64,000 nt of DNA from Gammaproteobacteria bacterium RIFCSPHIGHO2_12_FULL_63_22 (GCA_001801685.1 MGYJ01000017.1:1-64000), one strand, 5' to 3'; positions 34,659 to 45,279 are shown, numbered from the stretch's first letter. Notes: generated from the sequence alone by a model not told the origin. Numbers and translations are program-made.

Positions 34659-35860
34659 TGTTCCGCCATCTGTTGAAGCCGATCTGGCGCCGCAAGTCGC
34701 GCAACCTGATGCTCAGCCTGGAGATCCTGCTGACCTTCCTGGTGGTGTTCGCCATCGTTGCCGCGGCCGGTCGCTGTTACCAGCTGTACCACCTGCCCAC
34801 GGGCTTCAGCTACGACAATGTCTGGTCGGTGCAGCTGGAACAGCCGAATGAGGAAGGGTCGAAGGACGGCGGTGCCATCGTCGAAAAATTCCGGCGTGGC
34901 CTGCAAGACCTGCCCGAGGTGGAGCAGGCATCGCTGTCGAGTTTCTCGCCCTACCTCAGCGCCACCTGGCGCAGCGCAGTGAACCTGCCCGACGGCGGCA
35001 AGCAGGCCGAGACCGACATGCTGGATATCAGCGACGATTTCTTCGCCACGCTGGACATGTCCGTTGAGAAAGGCCGCGTATTTTCGGCAGCCGACGAAGG
35101 GGCCGCGGAAACCGCCGTGGTAATCAACCGGCAACTGGCTGAAACCCTGTTCCCGGGCCAGGACCCGGTCGGCAAGATCATCAGTGACGGCGAGCCGGGC
35201 AGCGAGGCGCGCACGATGATGAAGGTCACGGGTGTCATAGAGGACTTCAGGAACAAGGGCGAGTTCATGTCGCCGACCAACTTCGTGCTGAAGCGCTTTT
35301 CGCCCGTGGCCGAGAACGCCATGATCCGCACCGTGCTGCTGAAGGTGCGGCCCGGCACGTCGCGCGACTTCGAGCTCAAACTAAGCCAGCAATTGAAGTT
35401 GATCCGCAACGACTGGTCGTATCGCATCTCGCCGCTGGGCGACCTGCGCAAGTCGATGCTGCAGGAAACGCTTACGCCGCTGGTGGTGTTGTCGGTGATC
35501 GCTGGCTTCCTGCTGTTGATGGTGGCGTTCGGCCTGTTCGGCGTGCTGTGGCAGAACACCACGCGTCGCATCCCGGAAATCGGCCTGCGACGCGCCACGG
35601 GCGCCACGTCGGCGGACATCTACCGGCAGATCATCATCGAGCAGTTGTTGCTGACCTCCCTGGCCATGGCGGTCGGGCTGATACTGCTGGTGCAACTGCC
35701 GATAACCGGCGTGCTCGGGCAGAACCTGGACTGGCCCTTGTTCCTGGGCGCCGCCGCGACCGCAATAGGCCTGATGGCGCTGGTTTCGGTGCTCTGCGCT
35801 CTTTATCCTGCATGGCAGGCCAGCCGCTTGAGCCCGACCGAAGCGCTGCACTACGAATGA
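34658..35860 (+). CDS. FtsX/MacB-type ABC permease, second of two
   Basis: 400 residues from the ATG at 34658, sharing one base with the previous stop. Same build: N-terminal segment (NLMLSLEILLTFLVVFAIVA), periplasmic domain and three C-terminal segments with RRIPEIGLRRATGATSADIY and ALYPAWQASRLSPTEALHYE. The C-terminal ends of both permeases carry the conserved PxxALxxE/G tail. Differences from the first permease are large, so they are paralogues rather than a duplicate. It precedes the regulator gene by 28 bases. Confidence 0.93.
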   Translation: MFRHLLKPIWRRKSRNLMLSLEILLTFLVVFAIVAAAGRCYQLYHLPTGFSYDNVWSVQLEQPNEEGSKDGGAIVEKFRRGLQDLPEVEQASLSSFSPYLSATWRSAVNLPDGGKQAETDMLDISDDFFATLDMSVEKGRVFSAADEGAAETAVVINRQLAETLFPGQDPVGKIISDGEPGSEARTMMKVTGVIEDFRNKGEFMSPTNFVLKRFSPVAENAMIRTVLLKVRPGTSRDFELKLSQQLKLIRNDWSYRISPLGDLRKSMLQETLTPLVVLSVIAGFLLLMVAFGLFGVLWQNTTRRIPEIGLRRATGATSADIYRQIIIEQLLLTSLAMAVGLILLVQLPITGVLGQNLDWPLFLGAAATAIGLMALVSVLCALYPAWQASRLSPTEALHYE

Positions 35861-35888
35861 CCACACCAAGGCACAAAGCATCAACACC

Positions 35889-37291
<1,403 letters not shown>

Positions 37292-37295
<4 letters not shown>

Positions 37296-38674
37296 AGTTG
37301 CGCCACCGCTTGATCGCCTACCTGGTCGGGCTGCATCTGGTTTTCTTTGCGCTGGCGATCTTCGTGTATGGCGAAAAGCCGCTGGTGGTGGTCGGGGTCG
37401 AGCTCTTCTTGCTGGCCAGTCTCGCGCTGGGCATCGTACTGGTGGGTCGTGCCTTGCAGCCACTCGACTACGCGCGTCGGTTTCGCGACCTGCTGCAGGA
37501 CCATAACTACGCGGCGCGACTGCAGCAGGCGCCCAACGATGAACTCGCCGGCATCGTCAGCCAGTTCAACGACATGCTCGACGCGCTGTACCAGGAGCGC
37601 CTGAAACTCGGCGAGCAACGCGGCTTCCTCGACCGGCTGCTGGAGGCCACGCCAAGCGCGGTGATCGTCTTCGATTTCGAAGACCGAATCAGCCTGGTCA
37701 ACGCCAGCGCCCAGGCCCTGCTGGGCGTAGTGGCGCCGGAAGGCAAGACGCTCGCGGATTGGGCGCGATCGCGTGGCGATTTCATTGAAGGCATCGACGC
37801 TGCCGGCCGCGAGCGCAGCCTCGACCTGCTGTCGCAACTCGAGGCGCTGCCGCTGGGCGACAGCCGCCTGCTCACCGATACCGATGGCCGCCGCTATCGC
37901 TGCCAGCGCGGGCAATTCTTCGACCGCGGCTTCCCGCGGCACTTCCTGCTGATGGACGAGTTGACAGAAGAACTGGAGAGTTCGGAACGAGCCACCTACG
38001 AAAAACTGGTGCGCGTGCTTGCACACGAGGTCAACAACACGGTTGCCGCGACCGGTTCGGTGCTCGATTCGCTGTTGTTCTACCAGCCGCAGCTAAATGC
38101 CGGCGACAGCGAGGATTTCAGTACCGCCATCGAGGCCGTGAAGCGGCGCAATGCCAGCCTGGGCGAATTCATCGAGCGCTTCACCCGCGTGGTGAAGATG
38201 CCAGTTGCCGAACCGCGCGCGACCGATGTGGCGGCGATGCTCGATGACATCGTGCAGTTGTATCGCGAGAGCTCGCGAGCACGCGGTATCAGCATCGACT
38301 GGACGCGTCGCGATGCCGTCGGCCTGCAACGCGTGGATCGCAACCTGATGGAGCAGGCGCTGCTGAACATCGTCAAGAACGCGCTGGAAGCAGTTGCCAC
38401 CACGCAACAGGAAGACGCCACGCATGTGGGCCGGGTCCAGCTCGAGATCGCCCAGGAAGTCGGTCGAGTCCGCCTGTCGGTCATCGATTCCGGCGACCGC
38501 CTGGGTGATGTGCCTGCCGGACAGATGTTCACGCCCTTCTTCACCACCAAGAAAGGCGGGCAGGGCATCGGACTGCTGTTCGTGCGTGAGGTCTTGAACC
38601 GGCATGGCTTCAATTACCGACTGGCGCCCGACGGCCAAGGCCAGACCCGTTTCGATGTCTGGCTGACTCGATAG
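37292..38674 (+). CDS. Two-component sensor histidine kinase
   Basis: 460 residues from a GTG overlapping the regulator stop. Two hydrophobic segments at the N-terminus with almost no periplasmic loop (LHLVFFALAIFVYG, VVGVELFLLASLALGIVLVG), a HAMP-like stretch, a PAS domain (LLEATPSAVIVFDFEDRISL), an H-box with the phosphorylated His (VRVLAHEVNNTVAATGSVL) and an ATPase domain (ALLNIVKNALEA, GGQGIGLLFVREVL). The lack of a sensor loop suggests it reads a membrane or internal signal. Last gene of the efflux operon. Confidence 0.93.
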
Positions 38675-38734
38675 ACCAGGCGCCTGTCCGCGCCAGCTAC
38701 AATCGCCTTGGGGAAAACAAGGTGGACGAACGCG

Positions 38735-39679
38735 ATGTTTCTTGCGGTGATCTCGATTCTTGCCGGGTTGGTGCTGCTGGCGCTGGGTGCAGAAGGACTG
38801 GTTCGAGGCAGCAGCAGTATTGCCTTGCGCATGGGAGTTGCGCCGCTCGTCATCGGATTGACCGTCGTGGCGTTCGGCACCGGCAGCCCGGAAATCGTCG
38901 TCAGCGTGCAGGCGGCCATCAGCGGAAATAGCGACCTCGCCCTCGGCAATATCGTCGGCTCCAATATCTGCAACCTGGCGCTGATTCTCGGCGTGGCCGC
39001 CATCGCGCGCCCCCTGCACGTGCGCTCCGCGCTGCTGCATCGGGAAGTGCGTTTGATGATTGCAGTCACCTTGCTGCTGGGTGTGCTTCTTTACGACGGC
39101 ACCTTGAGCCGACTCGAAGGCGCAGCGCTGGCGATTGGCGCGGTCTTGTATACGGTGGGGACCTACTGGGCGGCGCGCAAGGACCGGGACAAGGCAGTGG
39201 CGGCGCAGTTCGCCCAGTCGCTTCCCGACCCGCAATCGAGCAGGGCGCGATCGGTGGCGCTGGTGCTGGGTGGATTCGCCGGCCTGCTGGTCGGCGCCCA
39301 TGTGCTGGTCTCTGGCGCGGTCACGATCGCGCAGGCGATGGGGATGAGCCAGGTGGTGATCGGTTTGACGGTCATCGCGATCGGTACCAGCCTGCCGGAA
39401 CTCGCGACATCCGTGGTGGCAGCACTTCGCAATGACGCCGACGTCGCCTTCGGCAATGTCCTGGGCTCGAACATCCTCAACATCCTGTTGGTGCTGGGAC
39501 TGGTCGCCATGATCCGGCCGATCTCGAGCGCCGGCCTTCGGCCCCACGACCTGGGCATGATGCTCGGCACGGCGATCATCATCTACCCGCTGATGTGGCG
39601 CGGCCGCATCCTCAACCGGTGGGAAGGGACGCTGCTGGTGCTGGGTTACGCGGCCTACATCGCTTCCGCACTGGTCTAG
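38735..39679 (+). CDS. Ca2+/Na+ antiporter (CaxA/YrbG-like)
   Basis: 314 residues from the ATG at 38735. Ten or so membrane segments with the two inverted alpha-repeats of the family: GTGSPEIVVSVQAAISGNSD followed by LGNIVGSNICNLALILG, and GTSLPELATSVVAALRNDAD followed by FGNVLGSNILNILLVLG. It exchanges calcium or a similar cation for sodium or protons across the inner membrane. It starts 60 bases after the kinase gene, so whether it belongs to that operon is unclear; its job does not suggest it. Confidence 0.92.
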   Translation: MFLAVISILAGLVLLALGAEGLVRGSSSIALRMGVAPLVIGLTVVAFGTGSPEIVVSVQAAISGNSDLALGNIVGSNICNLALILGVAAIARPLHVRSALLHREVRLMIAVTLLLGVLLYDGTLSRLEGAALAIGAVLYTVGTYWAARKDRDKAVAAQFAQSLPDPQSSRARSVALVLGGFAGLLVGAHVLVSGAVTIAQAMGMSQVVIGLTVIAIGTSLPELATSVVAALRNDADVAFGNVLGSNILNILLVLGLVAMIRPISSAGLRPHDLGMMLGTAIIIYPLMWRGRILNRWEGTLLVLGYAAYIASALV

Positions 39680-39694
39680 CCCTGCTGCCGTGGA

Positions 39695-39976
39695 CTAGTG
39701 GGCGGTGTACCCGCCGTCGATCACCAGTTCCGAGCCGGTGATGAATTTCGATTCGTCCGACGCCAGGTAGACCACGCCCCAGGCGATGTCGTCGGGTTCG
39801 CCCATATGGCCGAGCGCATGCAGTTTGCCGACTTCCGAGCGTGCGGCGTCAAGGTCAGTGGCACCGCTGTCGCGCAGATGGTGTTCGACCATCGGCGTCC
39901 TGATGAAGCCGGGGTGCACGGAATTGACGCGAATCCTGTCGGCCGCGTTCATGCGTCGTATGGGAATCAGGCCCAT
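39695..39976 (-). pseudogene. Remnant of an SDR-family oxidoreductase (C-terminal part only)
   Basis: 93 residues. They match only the last third of a short-chain dehydrogenase: IRVNSVHPGFIRTPMVE, then MGEPDDIAWGVVYLASDESK and ITGSELVIDGGYTAH. The Rossmann nucleotide-binding half and the YxxxK active site are absent, and an in-frame stop lies nine codons before the ATG. The sequence upstream runs straight into the promoter of the next gene. Most likely a decayed fragment. Confidence 0.8.
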
Positions 39977-40060
39977 CCATGGCTTGTGTTGCTTAACCGT
40001 TCATCTCGCTCGCCTATGCTGAACGCACATTCGCAACCCACCCCGCTCTGGAGAGACTTC

Positions 40061-40207
40061 ATGCTGTACACCATCGTCGCCATACTCGTGATCCTGTGGC
40101 TTCTCGGCATGCTGACCTCAGTCGGCGGCGGATTGATCCACCTCCTGCTCGTGATCGCCGTGATCGTGATCGTGGTGCGCCTGATCAGCGGCCGCAAGAT
40201 CCTTTAA
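40061..40207 (+). CDS. lmo0937-family small membrane protein
   Basis: 48 residues from the ATG at 40061, with GGAGAG upstream. Two hydrophobic segments (MLYTIVAILVILWLLGMLTS and IHLLLVIAVIVIVVRLI) joined by a GGG turn, ending RKIL. This closely fits the small lmo0937-type proteins, which are widespread and often stress-induced. The role is unknown, probably in the inner membrane. Confidence 0.85.
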   Translation: MLYTIVAILVILWLLGMLTSVGGGLIHLLLVIAVIVIVVRLISGRKIL

Positions 40208-40218
40208 CAGCTTCGAGA

Positions 40219-40425
40219 TCAGACCTGCAGGCCGTGGCCGGGAATGATCCCGGTCACCATGCCTATGGCGACCAACAGGAACAATGCGACCGAGAATCCG
40301 ATGCGCCGCGTCAATGCGTTGACGGTGCGGTCGGTCGCGCCCTTGTCCACTACCATGTAAAAAAGCGCGGCGCCCAGGTTATAGATGATGAGTGCCAGGG
40401 ACCCGACTATGAAGAGGGTTTTCAT
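40219..40425 (-). CDS. DUF2909-family twin-transmembrane protein
   Basis: 68 residues with two hydrophobic segments (MKTLFIVGSLALIIYNLGAA and GFSVALFLLVAIGMVTGI) around the conserved DKGATDRTVNALTRRIG loop, the hallmark of DUF2909. In many proteobacteria this gene lies near cytochrome oxidase assembly genes. Here it overlaps the preceding membrane gene by 47 bases and follows the B3 beta-lactamase operon. Confidence 0.85.
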   Translation of the reverse strand: MKTLFIVGSLALIIYNLGAALFYMVVDKGATDRTVNALTRRIGFSVALFLLVAIGMVTGIIPGHGLQV

Positions 40426-40735
40426 GGTTGTTGCTCCGGAAAAGGCGCCAGCGGACGACGGTTGCGACCGTCAGGACCAGCAGGAAGATTCCATACGACA
40501 CCGACGTGGCAAGCACCTGCTTCCACATGCCGCCGTAATTCGTGGTGGCGTGGTGGAAGCTCCACTGCATGCTGGCGGTGGCCAGGCCAAACGCCATCAG
40601 CAGCGATGCAATGTCGTAGCTGCGCCTGGCGACGGTGCGTGGCTGGCGCGGAAAGCGCCAGAACACGAAGCCGAGGATCGCGTACCACGGCAGGAACAGG
40701 ATCAGCGCTAGATTGAGTTCGACCAGGCTATTCAT
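40379..40735 (-). CDS. Four-segment membrane protein of unknown function
   Basis: 118 residues with about four hydrophobic stretches (LALILFLPWYAILGFVFWRF, IASLLMAFGLATASM, VSYGIFLLVLTVATVV). A His pair (FHHATTNYGG) sits between two of them. Family not recognised. Its start overlaps the end of the metallo-beta-lactamase gene by eight bases and its end overlaps the DUF2909 gene by 47, so the three are one transcription unit. Confidence 0.72.
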   Translation of the reverse strand: MNSLVELNLALILFLPWYAILGFVFWRFPRQPRTVARRSYDIASLLMAFGLATASMQWSFHHATTNYGGMWKQVLATSVSYGIFLLVLTVATVVRWRLFRSNNHENPLHSRVPGTHHL

Positions 40736-41681
40736 CTGTACGGGGCCTCGCTTCCTCTTCCAGCCGCGCCCGCAGCTTCACTTGCGCTGCACTCGCGTAG
40801 GCGGAGCAGGCCGATGGATTGACGAAAGTATTCTTGCCCTCGGTCCGCGCCGACAGCTTTTTGAACGTGTCGGTCATCCCCGGATGCACCGACAGCACGA
40901 TGTCGCAGGGCAGGGCGGCAACGCGGGCGATGCTGCCGGCGAACTGTTCCGACATATCCGGATGCCCGTTGCCGCCGCTGAAACGGAAGTCTCCCAGCGA
41001 CACAGGATTCAAGCTGTCGGCGTAAACCACCTGCATGCAGTCATCGGTCTCGCACGAGGTCCAGCTCCAGGTCGTGCTGCCCGGTGTATGGCCTGGCGTC
41101 GCGTAGGCCTTGACGACGATATCGCCGACCTTGACGGTCCCCAGGTCCGCGACTTCCGTCACTTCGGGCACTTTCGGAATAGTCACCGGCGATGCCGCGT
41201 CGAACTGCGGATCGTCGCTGCCTACCGTGCCCGCTATCAGGACTCGTGCCGCTGCTGGACTCGCGGCGACCTCGGCGCCACTGGCACGCTGCAACGCGGC
41301 GATGCCGCCCGCGTGGTCCCAATGCTCGTGCGAGTTGAGGATGAGTTTCACGTCCTCGATGCGGAAGCCGAGCGCGACGATGTTGGCCTGGATCTGCGCA
41401 GCCGACTGTGGCAGGGCGCCATCGAGCAGCACGTGGCCGCCGGGACTGGTGATGAGGATCGACGACAGGCCGGCCGTGCCCACGTACCAGGTATTGCCGA
41501 AGATATTGAATGGCGCCTGCGCTTGGTTCCAGCCGTCGCAGCTTTCGCAGTGCACGTGGTCGGCGTCGACCGGTTCGCCTGCAGTGACTGCGGAGACCGG
41601 GTCGTCCGCGGCCATCGAGGGTGTCGCGACCAGCGCCGCGCACAAGATGAGGAAATGAAGACGGCGATGGATGGATTTCAT
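40728..41681 (-). CDS. Subclass B3 metallo-beta-lactamase
   Basis: 317 residues with a signal peptide cleaved near residue 24, so periplasmic. All metal ligands of subclass B3 are present: H118-x-H120 and D122-H123 (NSHEHWDHAGG), H198 (TPGHTPGST) and H266 (SVHPGMTD). The family phrases PFNIFGNTWYVGTAGLSSIL and ILITSPGGHVLLDGALPQSA fit. B3 enzymes hydrolyse carbapenems and other beta-lactams with two zinc ions. First gene of a three-gene operon with two membrane proteins. No mobile element is near, so it appears intrinsic. Confidence 0.9.
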   Translation of the reverse strand: MKSIHRRLHFLILCAALVATPSMAADDPVSAVTAGEPVDADHVHCESCDGWNQAQAPFNIFGNTWYVGTAGLSSILITSPGGHVLLDGALPQSAAQIQANIVALGFRIEDVKLILNSHEHWDHAGGIAALQRASGAEVAASPAAARVLIAGTVGSDDPQFDAASPVTIPKVPEVTEVADLGTVKVGDIVVKAYATPGHTPGSTTWSWTSCETDDCMQVVYADSLNPVSLGDFRFSGGNGHPDMSEQFAGSIARVAALPCDIVLSVHPGMTDTFKKLSARTEGKNTFVNPSACSAYASAAQVKLRARLEEEARPRTDE

Positions 41682-41854
41682 GGGGCCCTGGATATGCTTT
41701 CGTTCATGGGGACGGCGCTTCGCACATCTTATCCCGGCCCGCCTGTCCTCGGCGCCGCCGGCGCTGACTTCATGCTCACTTCACTCACCGCCCATCGGCG
41801 CCTCACCCGCGGACCGGACACTGGCGCCACTTCGGAACCGCATGAGGCAAGGCA

Positions 41855-42415
41855 ATGGCAGCGAACATGGAAGGCGGCAGCGCAAAACGATCGAACCCCT
41901 TGAGCCTGCCGGTCTGGGGCACGGCGGCGTTCCTGCTGCTGCTGCCCGCAGTGGCGATGCAGTTCACGACCGAAGTGAACTGGACGGGGTCCGACTTCGT
42001 GGTGATGGGCGTGTTGCTTTCGCTGGCCTGTGGCGTGTATGAACTCGCGACCCGGTTGTCTGGCAACAGCGCCTACCGGCTTGCCGCAGGCATCGCGGTG
42101 CTGGCCGGATTCCTGCTGGTCTGGGTCAACCTGGCGGTGGGCATCATCGGCAGCGAGGACAATTCGGCAAACCTGATGTTCGTCGGTGTGCTGGCGATTG
42201 GCGTAGTCGCTTCGATCGTCGCCCGGTTCCGGGCCTCGGGCATGGTGCTCGCCATGGTCGCAATGGCGGTCGCGCAGTCAGCCATCGCCGGCTTCGCCTT
42301 CTACGTCGGGTCGGAGATTGGATTGATCGTGCTGATCGAGATCTTCGCGGCGATGTGGCTGCTGTCGGCCTGGCTATTCCAGAAGGCGGCGCGCGGGCAA
42401 TCCTTCGCCGGATAG
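41855..42415 (+). CDS. Membrane protein of unknown function
   Basis: 186 residues with about five or six hydrophobic segments (WGTAAFLLLLPAVAMQF, VVMGVLLSLACGVYELA, LAAGIAVLAGFLLVWVNLAV, MFVGVLAIGVVASIVA, LAMVAMAVAQSAIAGFAFYV). The region TTEVNWTGSDFVVMG is conserved-looking. No transporter signature was recognised. Divergent from the beta-lactamase operon with 173 bases between. Confidence 0.75.
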   Translation: MAANMEGGSAKRSNPLSLPVWGTAAFLLLLPAVAMQFTTEVNWTGSDFVVMGVLLSLACGVYELATRLSGNSAYRLAAGIAVLAGFLLVWVNLAVGIIGSEDNSANLMFVGVLAIGVVASIVARFRASGMVLAMVAMAVAQSAIAGFAFYVGSEIGLIVLIEIFAAMWLLSAWLFQKAARGQSFAG

Positions 42416-42436
42416 CCGACGCGTATCGCGTTGTCG

Positions 42437-43123
42437 CTAGGGCAGGGCGGGCACCGCCAGGCTGCGATCGGCATCGCCACTCGCACCGGTCAACAAGTTG
42501 GGCGGCAGGTGGCCGACATCGCCGACCGAAATCACCTTGACGCGCCCGTCGGGCTCGATGCGGATCTTGGTGATGCTGGCGTGGCCGGCCGACATGCCCA
42601 GCCAGGCGTCGGCATCGACGCCGAGCGCGCGCACGACCAGCGAGCGGATGATGTTGCCGTGGCAGACGAACATCTCGGTACGTGCGCCATCTTGCGCCGC
42701 CTTGAAATATTCGGCGAACAAGCGGTCGATCTGTGCCTTGCAGGCAGCGAGATCGGCTGGTTTTTCAGCGGCCGTGATCTTCTGGTCGCGGGTGGACGGC
42801 GTGCACTCGGCCAGGTCGTCGACTTGCGTGAACTTGCTGCCCGGAAAGTTCGTGGAAATGACGGCTGCGGTGTCGCGAGCGCGCTGCATGGGGCTGACGT
42901 AGAACGCGTCGAACTTGACCGGCAGTCCGGCCAACCGCGCGCCCACCAGGTTGGCCTGCGCTGCGCCAATCGGCGAGATGCCGGGGCCCAGCTTTTCATC
43001 GGCGGCGGGATCGGCCGCGTAGTGGCCGTGGCGAATCAGGTAAAGGGTTCTTACCGCCGGTTCGGCGGCGCTGGCAAGCGTCGTGAAGGCGATCAGGCTC
43101 AGGCTCAGGACTAGTCTGTTCAT
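42437..43123 (-). CDS. Exported histidine-phosphatase family protein
   Basis: 228 residues from the ATG at 43123, which begins a signal peptide (NRLVLSLSLIAFTTLASA); a longer frame extends 44 codons upstream without one. The active-site motif is LIRHGHYAADP (RHG with the phosphohistidine), with further residues in SPMQRARDTAAV and the second His in VCHGNIIRSLVVRAL. The family includes phosphoglycerate mutase and phytase-like phosphatases; here a periplasmic phosphatase is expected. It converges on the preceding gene. Confidence 0.88.
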   Translation of the reverse strand: MNRLVLSLSLIAFTTLASAAEPAVRTLYLIRHGHYAADPAADEKLGPGISPIGAAQANLVGARLAGLPVKFDAFYVSPMQRARDTAAVISTNFPGSKFTQVDDLAECTPSTRDQKITAAEKPADLAACKAQIDRLFAEYFKAAQDGARTEMFVCHGNIIRSLVVRALGVDADAWLGMSAGHASITKIRIEPDGRVKVISVGDVGHLPPNLLTGASGDADRSLAVPALP

Positions 43124-43242
43124 CCGCCGAGTATCTCGCAAATCTGCGAAATTGGCAGCGTTGGCCGGTTTGCAGCGGGTGCGCCGTGTATTTGGAAGCA
43201 ACTCCCTTTTCGGGGACTGCCTCTCCGTGCCAGGAGGATTCC

Positions 43243-43668
43243 ATGCCGCAGCCAACCGTCAATCCGCAACGCTTCGATCCATACCGCAACTTCAAGTTCC
43301 GACTCAGCTGGGATGGCCGCTGCGTGGCCGGGGCCAGCAAGATGTCGGGTTTCGACCGCAAGGCGATCACGCTGGAGCGTGGCGTCACGCACGATCCCGA
43401 GTTCGAACGTTGGACCCATGGCCTCGAGGCATTCGATGCGGATCCGACCCGGGAATTCTCGCTCGAGGACATTCGAAGGGAACTGATCGTGGAAGTCTGC
43501 GACGAGGCAGGAATACCCGCTTTGGCGTACCGCATCCGGCGTTGTTGGGTGTCGGAATACCAGTCTTTGCCCGACCTGGACGCCGACGCGAATGCCGTCG
43601 CCATCGTGAAGCTGACATTGCAGAACGATGGGTGGGAGGGCGGTGCGTCCGCCGACCCACCGCGCTGA
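43243..43668 (+). CDS. Orphan contractile-tail tube protein (T4 gp19-like), shortened
   Basis: 141 residues from the ATG at 43243, after AGGAGG. Family phrases of the phage tail/contractile-injection tube group are clear: DPYRNFKFRLSWDGRCVAG, AITLERGVTHDPEFERW, RRCWVSEYQSLPDLDADANA and IVKLTLQNDGWEG. Compared with the family I recall, about 20-25 residues (the Gly/Asp/Ser-rich loop that normally follows the SKxSG segment, and the part just after ERW) are missing. No sheath, baseplate or other tail gene is nearby. It may be a remnant or a lone tube-like protein with another job. Confidence 0.75.
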   Translation: MPQPTVNPQRFDPYRNFKFRLSWDGRCVAGASKMSGFDRKAITLERGVTHDPEFERWTHGLEAFDADPTREFSLEDIRRELIVEVCDEAGIPALAYRIRRCWVSEYQSLPDLDADANAVAIVKLTLQNDGWEGGASADPPR

Positions 43669-43677
43669 CCGATCAGT

Positions 43678-45279
43678 TCAATCTAGGCTGGGATCCCTGT
43701 AGCGAAACGGGTCGCTGTCGGCAGGCTGCGAAGGCAACACATTCGCCGGGATCGGCTTGTCGGTATTGGCCGCGGCCAGCAACAGGCTCGCCATGATGAC
43801 CGAGGCCTGGCGCAAATCGTCCGGGCGCAAGTGGTCGAAGCTGTCGGCGCTGGAGTGATGCACGGTCGAGCTGTAGTCGAGCGGATCCTGGATGAACTGG
43901 AACGCAGGCAACCCAAGGCGGACCATGCCGACATGATCGGTGGAACCCGTTGGCTTGGCGACCACCGCGCTTGCACCGAGGCTTGCAAAAGGTGCGAGCC
44001 ATGAGCGCAGCACAGGCACCGCGGCGAAGTTGCCCTCGGCGTGGATGCCGCGAATTTTCCCCGAGCCGTTGTCCATGTTGAAGTAGGCCGTCATGTCCTT
44101 GAAGCCGGGCAGCGGCGTGACGGGAAACGAGACGCGGCTGGCGACGCCGGGTCCACCCGCAGCCAGTTCCGCATCGTTGACCGGCGGACGCTTCGCGAGA
44201 TGTTTTTCGACATAGGCGTACGAGCCCAGCGTGCCCTGTTCCTCGCCCGACCACAGCACGAAGCGGATGGTGCGCTTCGGCTGCACGCCGAGGCGCGACA
44301 GGATTCGCGCGGCCTCCATCACCACCGAACTGCCCGCAGCATTGTCGGCCGCGCCGTCGGCGGCCATCCAACTGTCGAGGTGGGCGCCCGCCATCACGTA
44401 GCCGGCACTGGCATCGCTGCCCGGAATCTCGGCGATGACATTGTAGGCCCTGTGGTCGGCGTCCTCGAAGTGCACGTTGTTGTTCAACTCCAGCGACACC
44501 GGTCCGAGCTTGGCCAGGCGCGCCAGGCGGCGGTAATCCTCGGCGGCGATTTCGACCGCGGGCAACTGCGGGGTCTGGCCGACCTTGTAGTTGTAGCCAT
44601 CGCCACCGACCAGGCCATTGGCCCGACGGCCCATGCGCGCCCAGGCCAGCGCGCCTTCCGATTTCAGGAAGGCGTCGAGCTTCAGGGAAAACGTGCGGCG
44701 CTTCAGGCCTGACTTCAACGAGTCGGGGTCATGGTTGGGCGCCTCGAAGCTGTCGAGTTCCTTGATCTGCGAGTCGGTCATGCGAAGGAAAGGCGCCTCG
44801 GTGGCATCTTTCGGCGCGGCCGGCAGGCTGACCAGCACGATCTTTCCGGCGAGCTTTCCCTTCCATTCGGCGAAATGTTTCTCATCGCTGATCGGCGCGA
44901 CCACGATGGGCGCGGAAATGGTTCCCTTCGTCGCCGGCGTCCAGGCAATTGGAATGGCGCGCAACATGATGGGGCGCGGCGACGTCATTCGCACCATCGA
45001 GGATTCGATCCACCAGCCGCGACCGAAATCGAAGCCCTCGGCATGCACGTTTTGCAGGCCCCATTGCTTGAACTGCTGTTGCGTCCAACGCTCGGCCTCC
45101 CGCATTCCGGGCGAGTTGGTGAGCCGGCTGCCGATCCGGTCGGTGAGGTGCGCCGCTGTCTGCATGACTTCGCCGTGGTTGTAGGCGGCATCGACGATGC
45201 GATTGGTCATGCCCGCGCTGGTCGCCGAAGCGATGGCCGGCAGCGTGGCGAGGATTAACGTCAGTCCCGATTTACGCAC
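43678..45279 (-). CDS. Exported M28-family metallopeptidase
   Basis: 533 residues from a GTG (45279) after GGGGAG. Signal peptide, then a protease-associated insert and the M28 catalytic domain. Zinc ligands are seen in GAHLDSWMAADGAADNAAGS (His and Asp), WSGEEQGTLGSYAYVE (Glu pair) and the later VHHSSADSFDHLRPDDL (His). Such aminopeptidases remove N-terminal residues in the periplasm. A short hairpin lies just before the start. Single-gene unit. Confidence 0.9.
   Translation of the reverse strand: MRKSGLTLILATLPAIASATSAGMTNRIVDAAYNHGEVMQTAAHLTDRIGSRLTNSPGMREAERWTQQQFKQWGLQNVHAEGFDFGRGWWIESSMVRMTSPRPIMLRAIPIAWTPATKGTISAPIVVAPISDEKHFAEWKGKLAGKIVLVSLPAAPKDATEAPFLRMTDSQIKELDSFEAPNHDPDSLKSGLKRRTFSLKLDAFLKSEGALAWARMGRRANGLVGGDGYNYKVGQTPQLPAVEIAAEDYRRLARLAKLGPVSLELNNNVHFEDADHRAYNVIAEIPGSDASAGYVMAGAHLDSWMAADGAADNAAGSSVVMEAARILSRLGVQPKRTIRFVLWSGEEQGTLGSYAYVEKHLAKRPPVNDAELAAGGPGVASRVSFPVTPLPGFKDMTAYFNMDNGSGKIRGIHAEGNFAAVPVLRSWLAPFASLGASAVVAKPTGSTDHVGMVRLGLPAFQFIQDPLDYSSTVHHSSADSFDHLRPDDLRQASVIMASLLLAAANTDKPIPANVLPSQPADSDPFRYRDPSLD

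Noticed and set aside
40728-41681. Acquired resistance gene
   Set aside because: The B3 beta-lactamase gene matches its surroundings in base use and lies in an operon with chromosomal-type genes, with no mobile element nearby, so acquisition is not supported.
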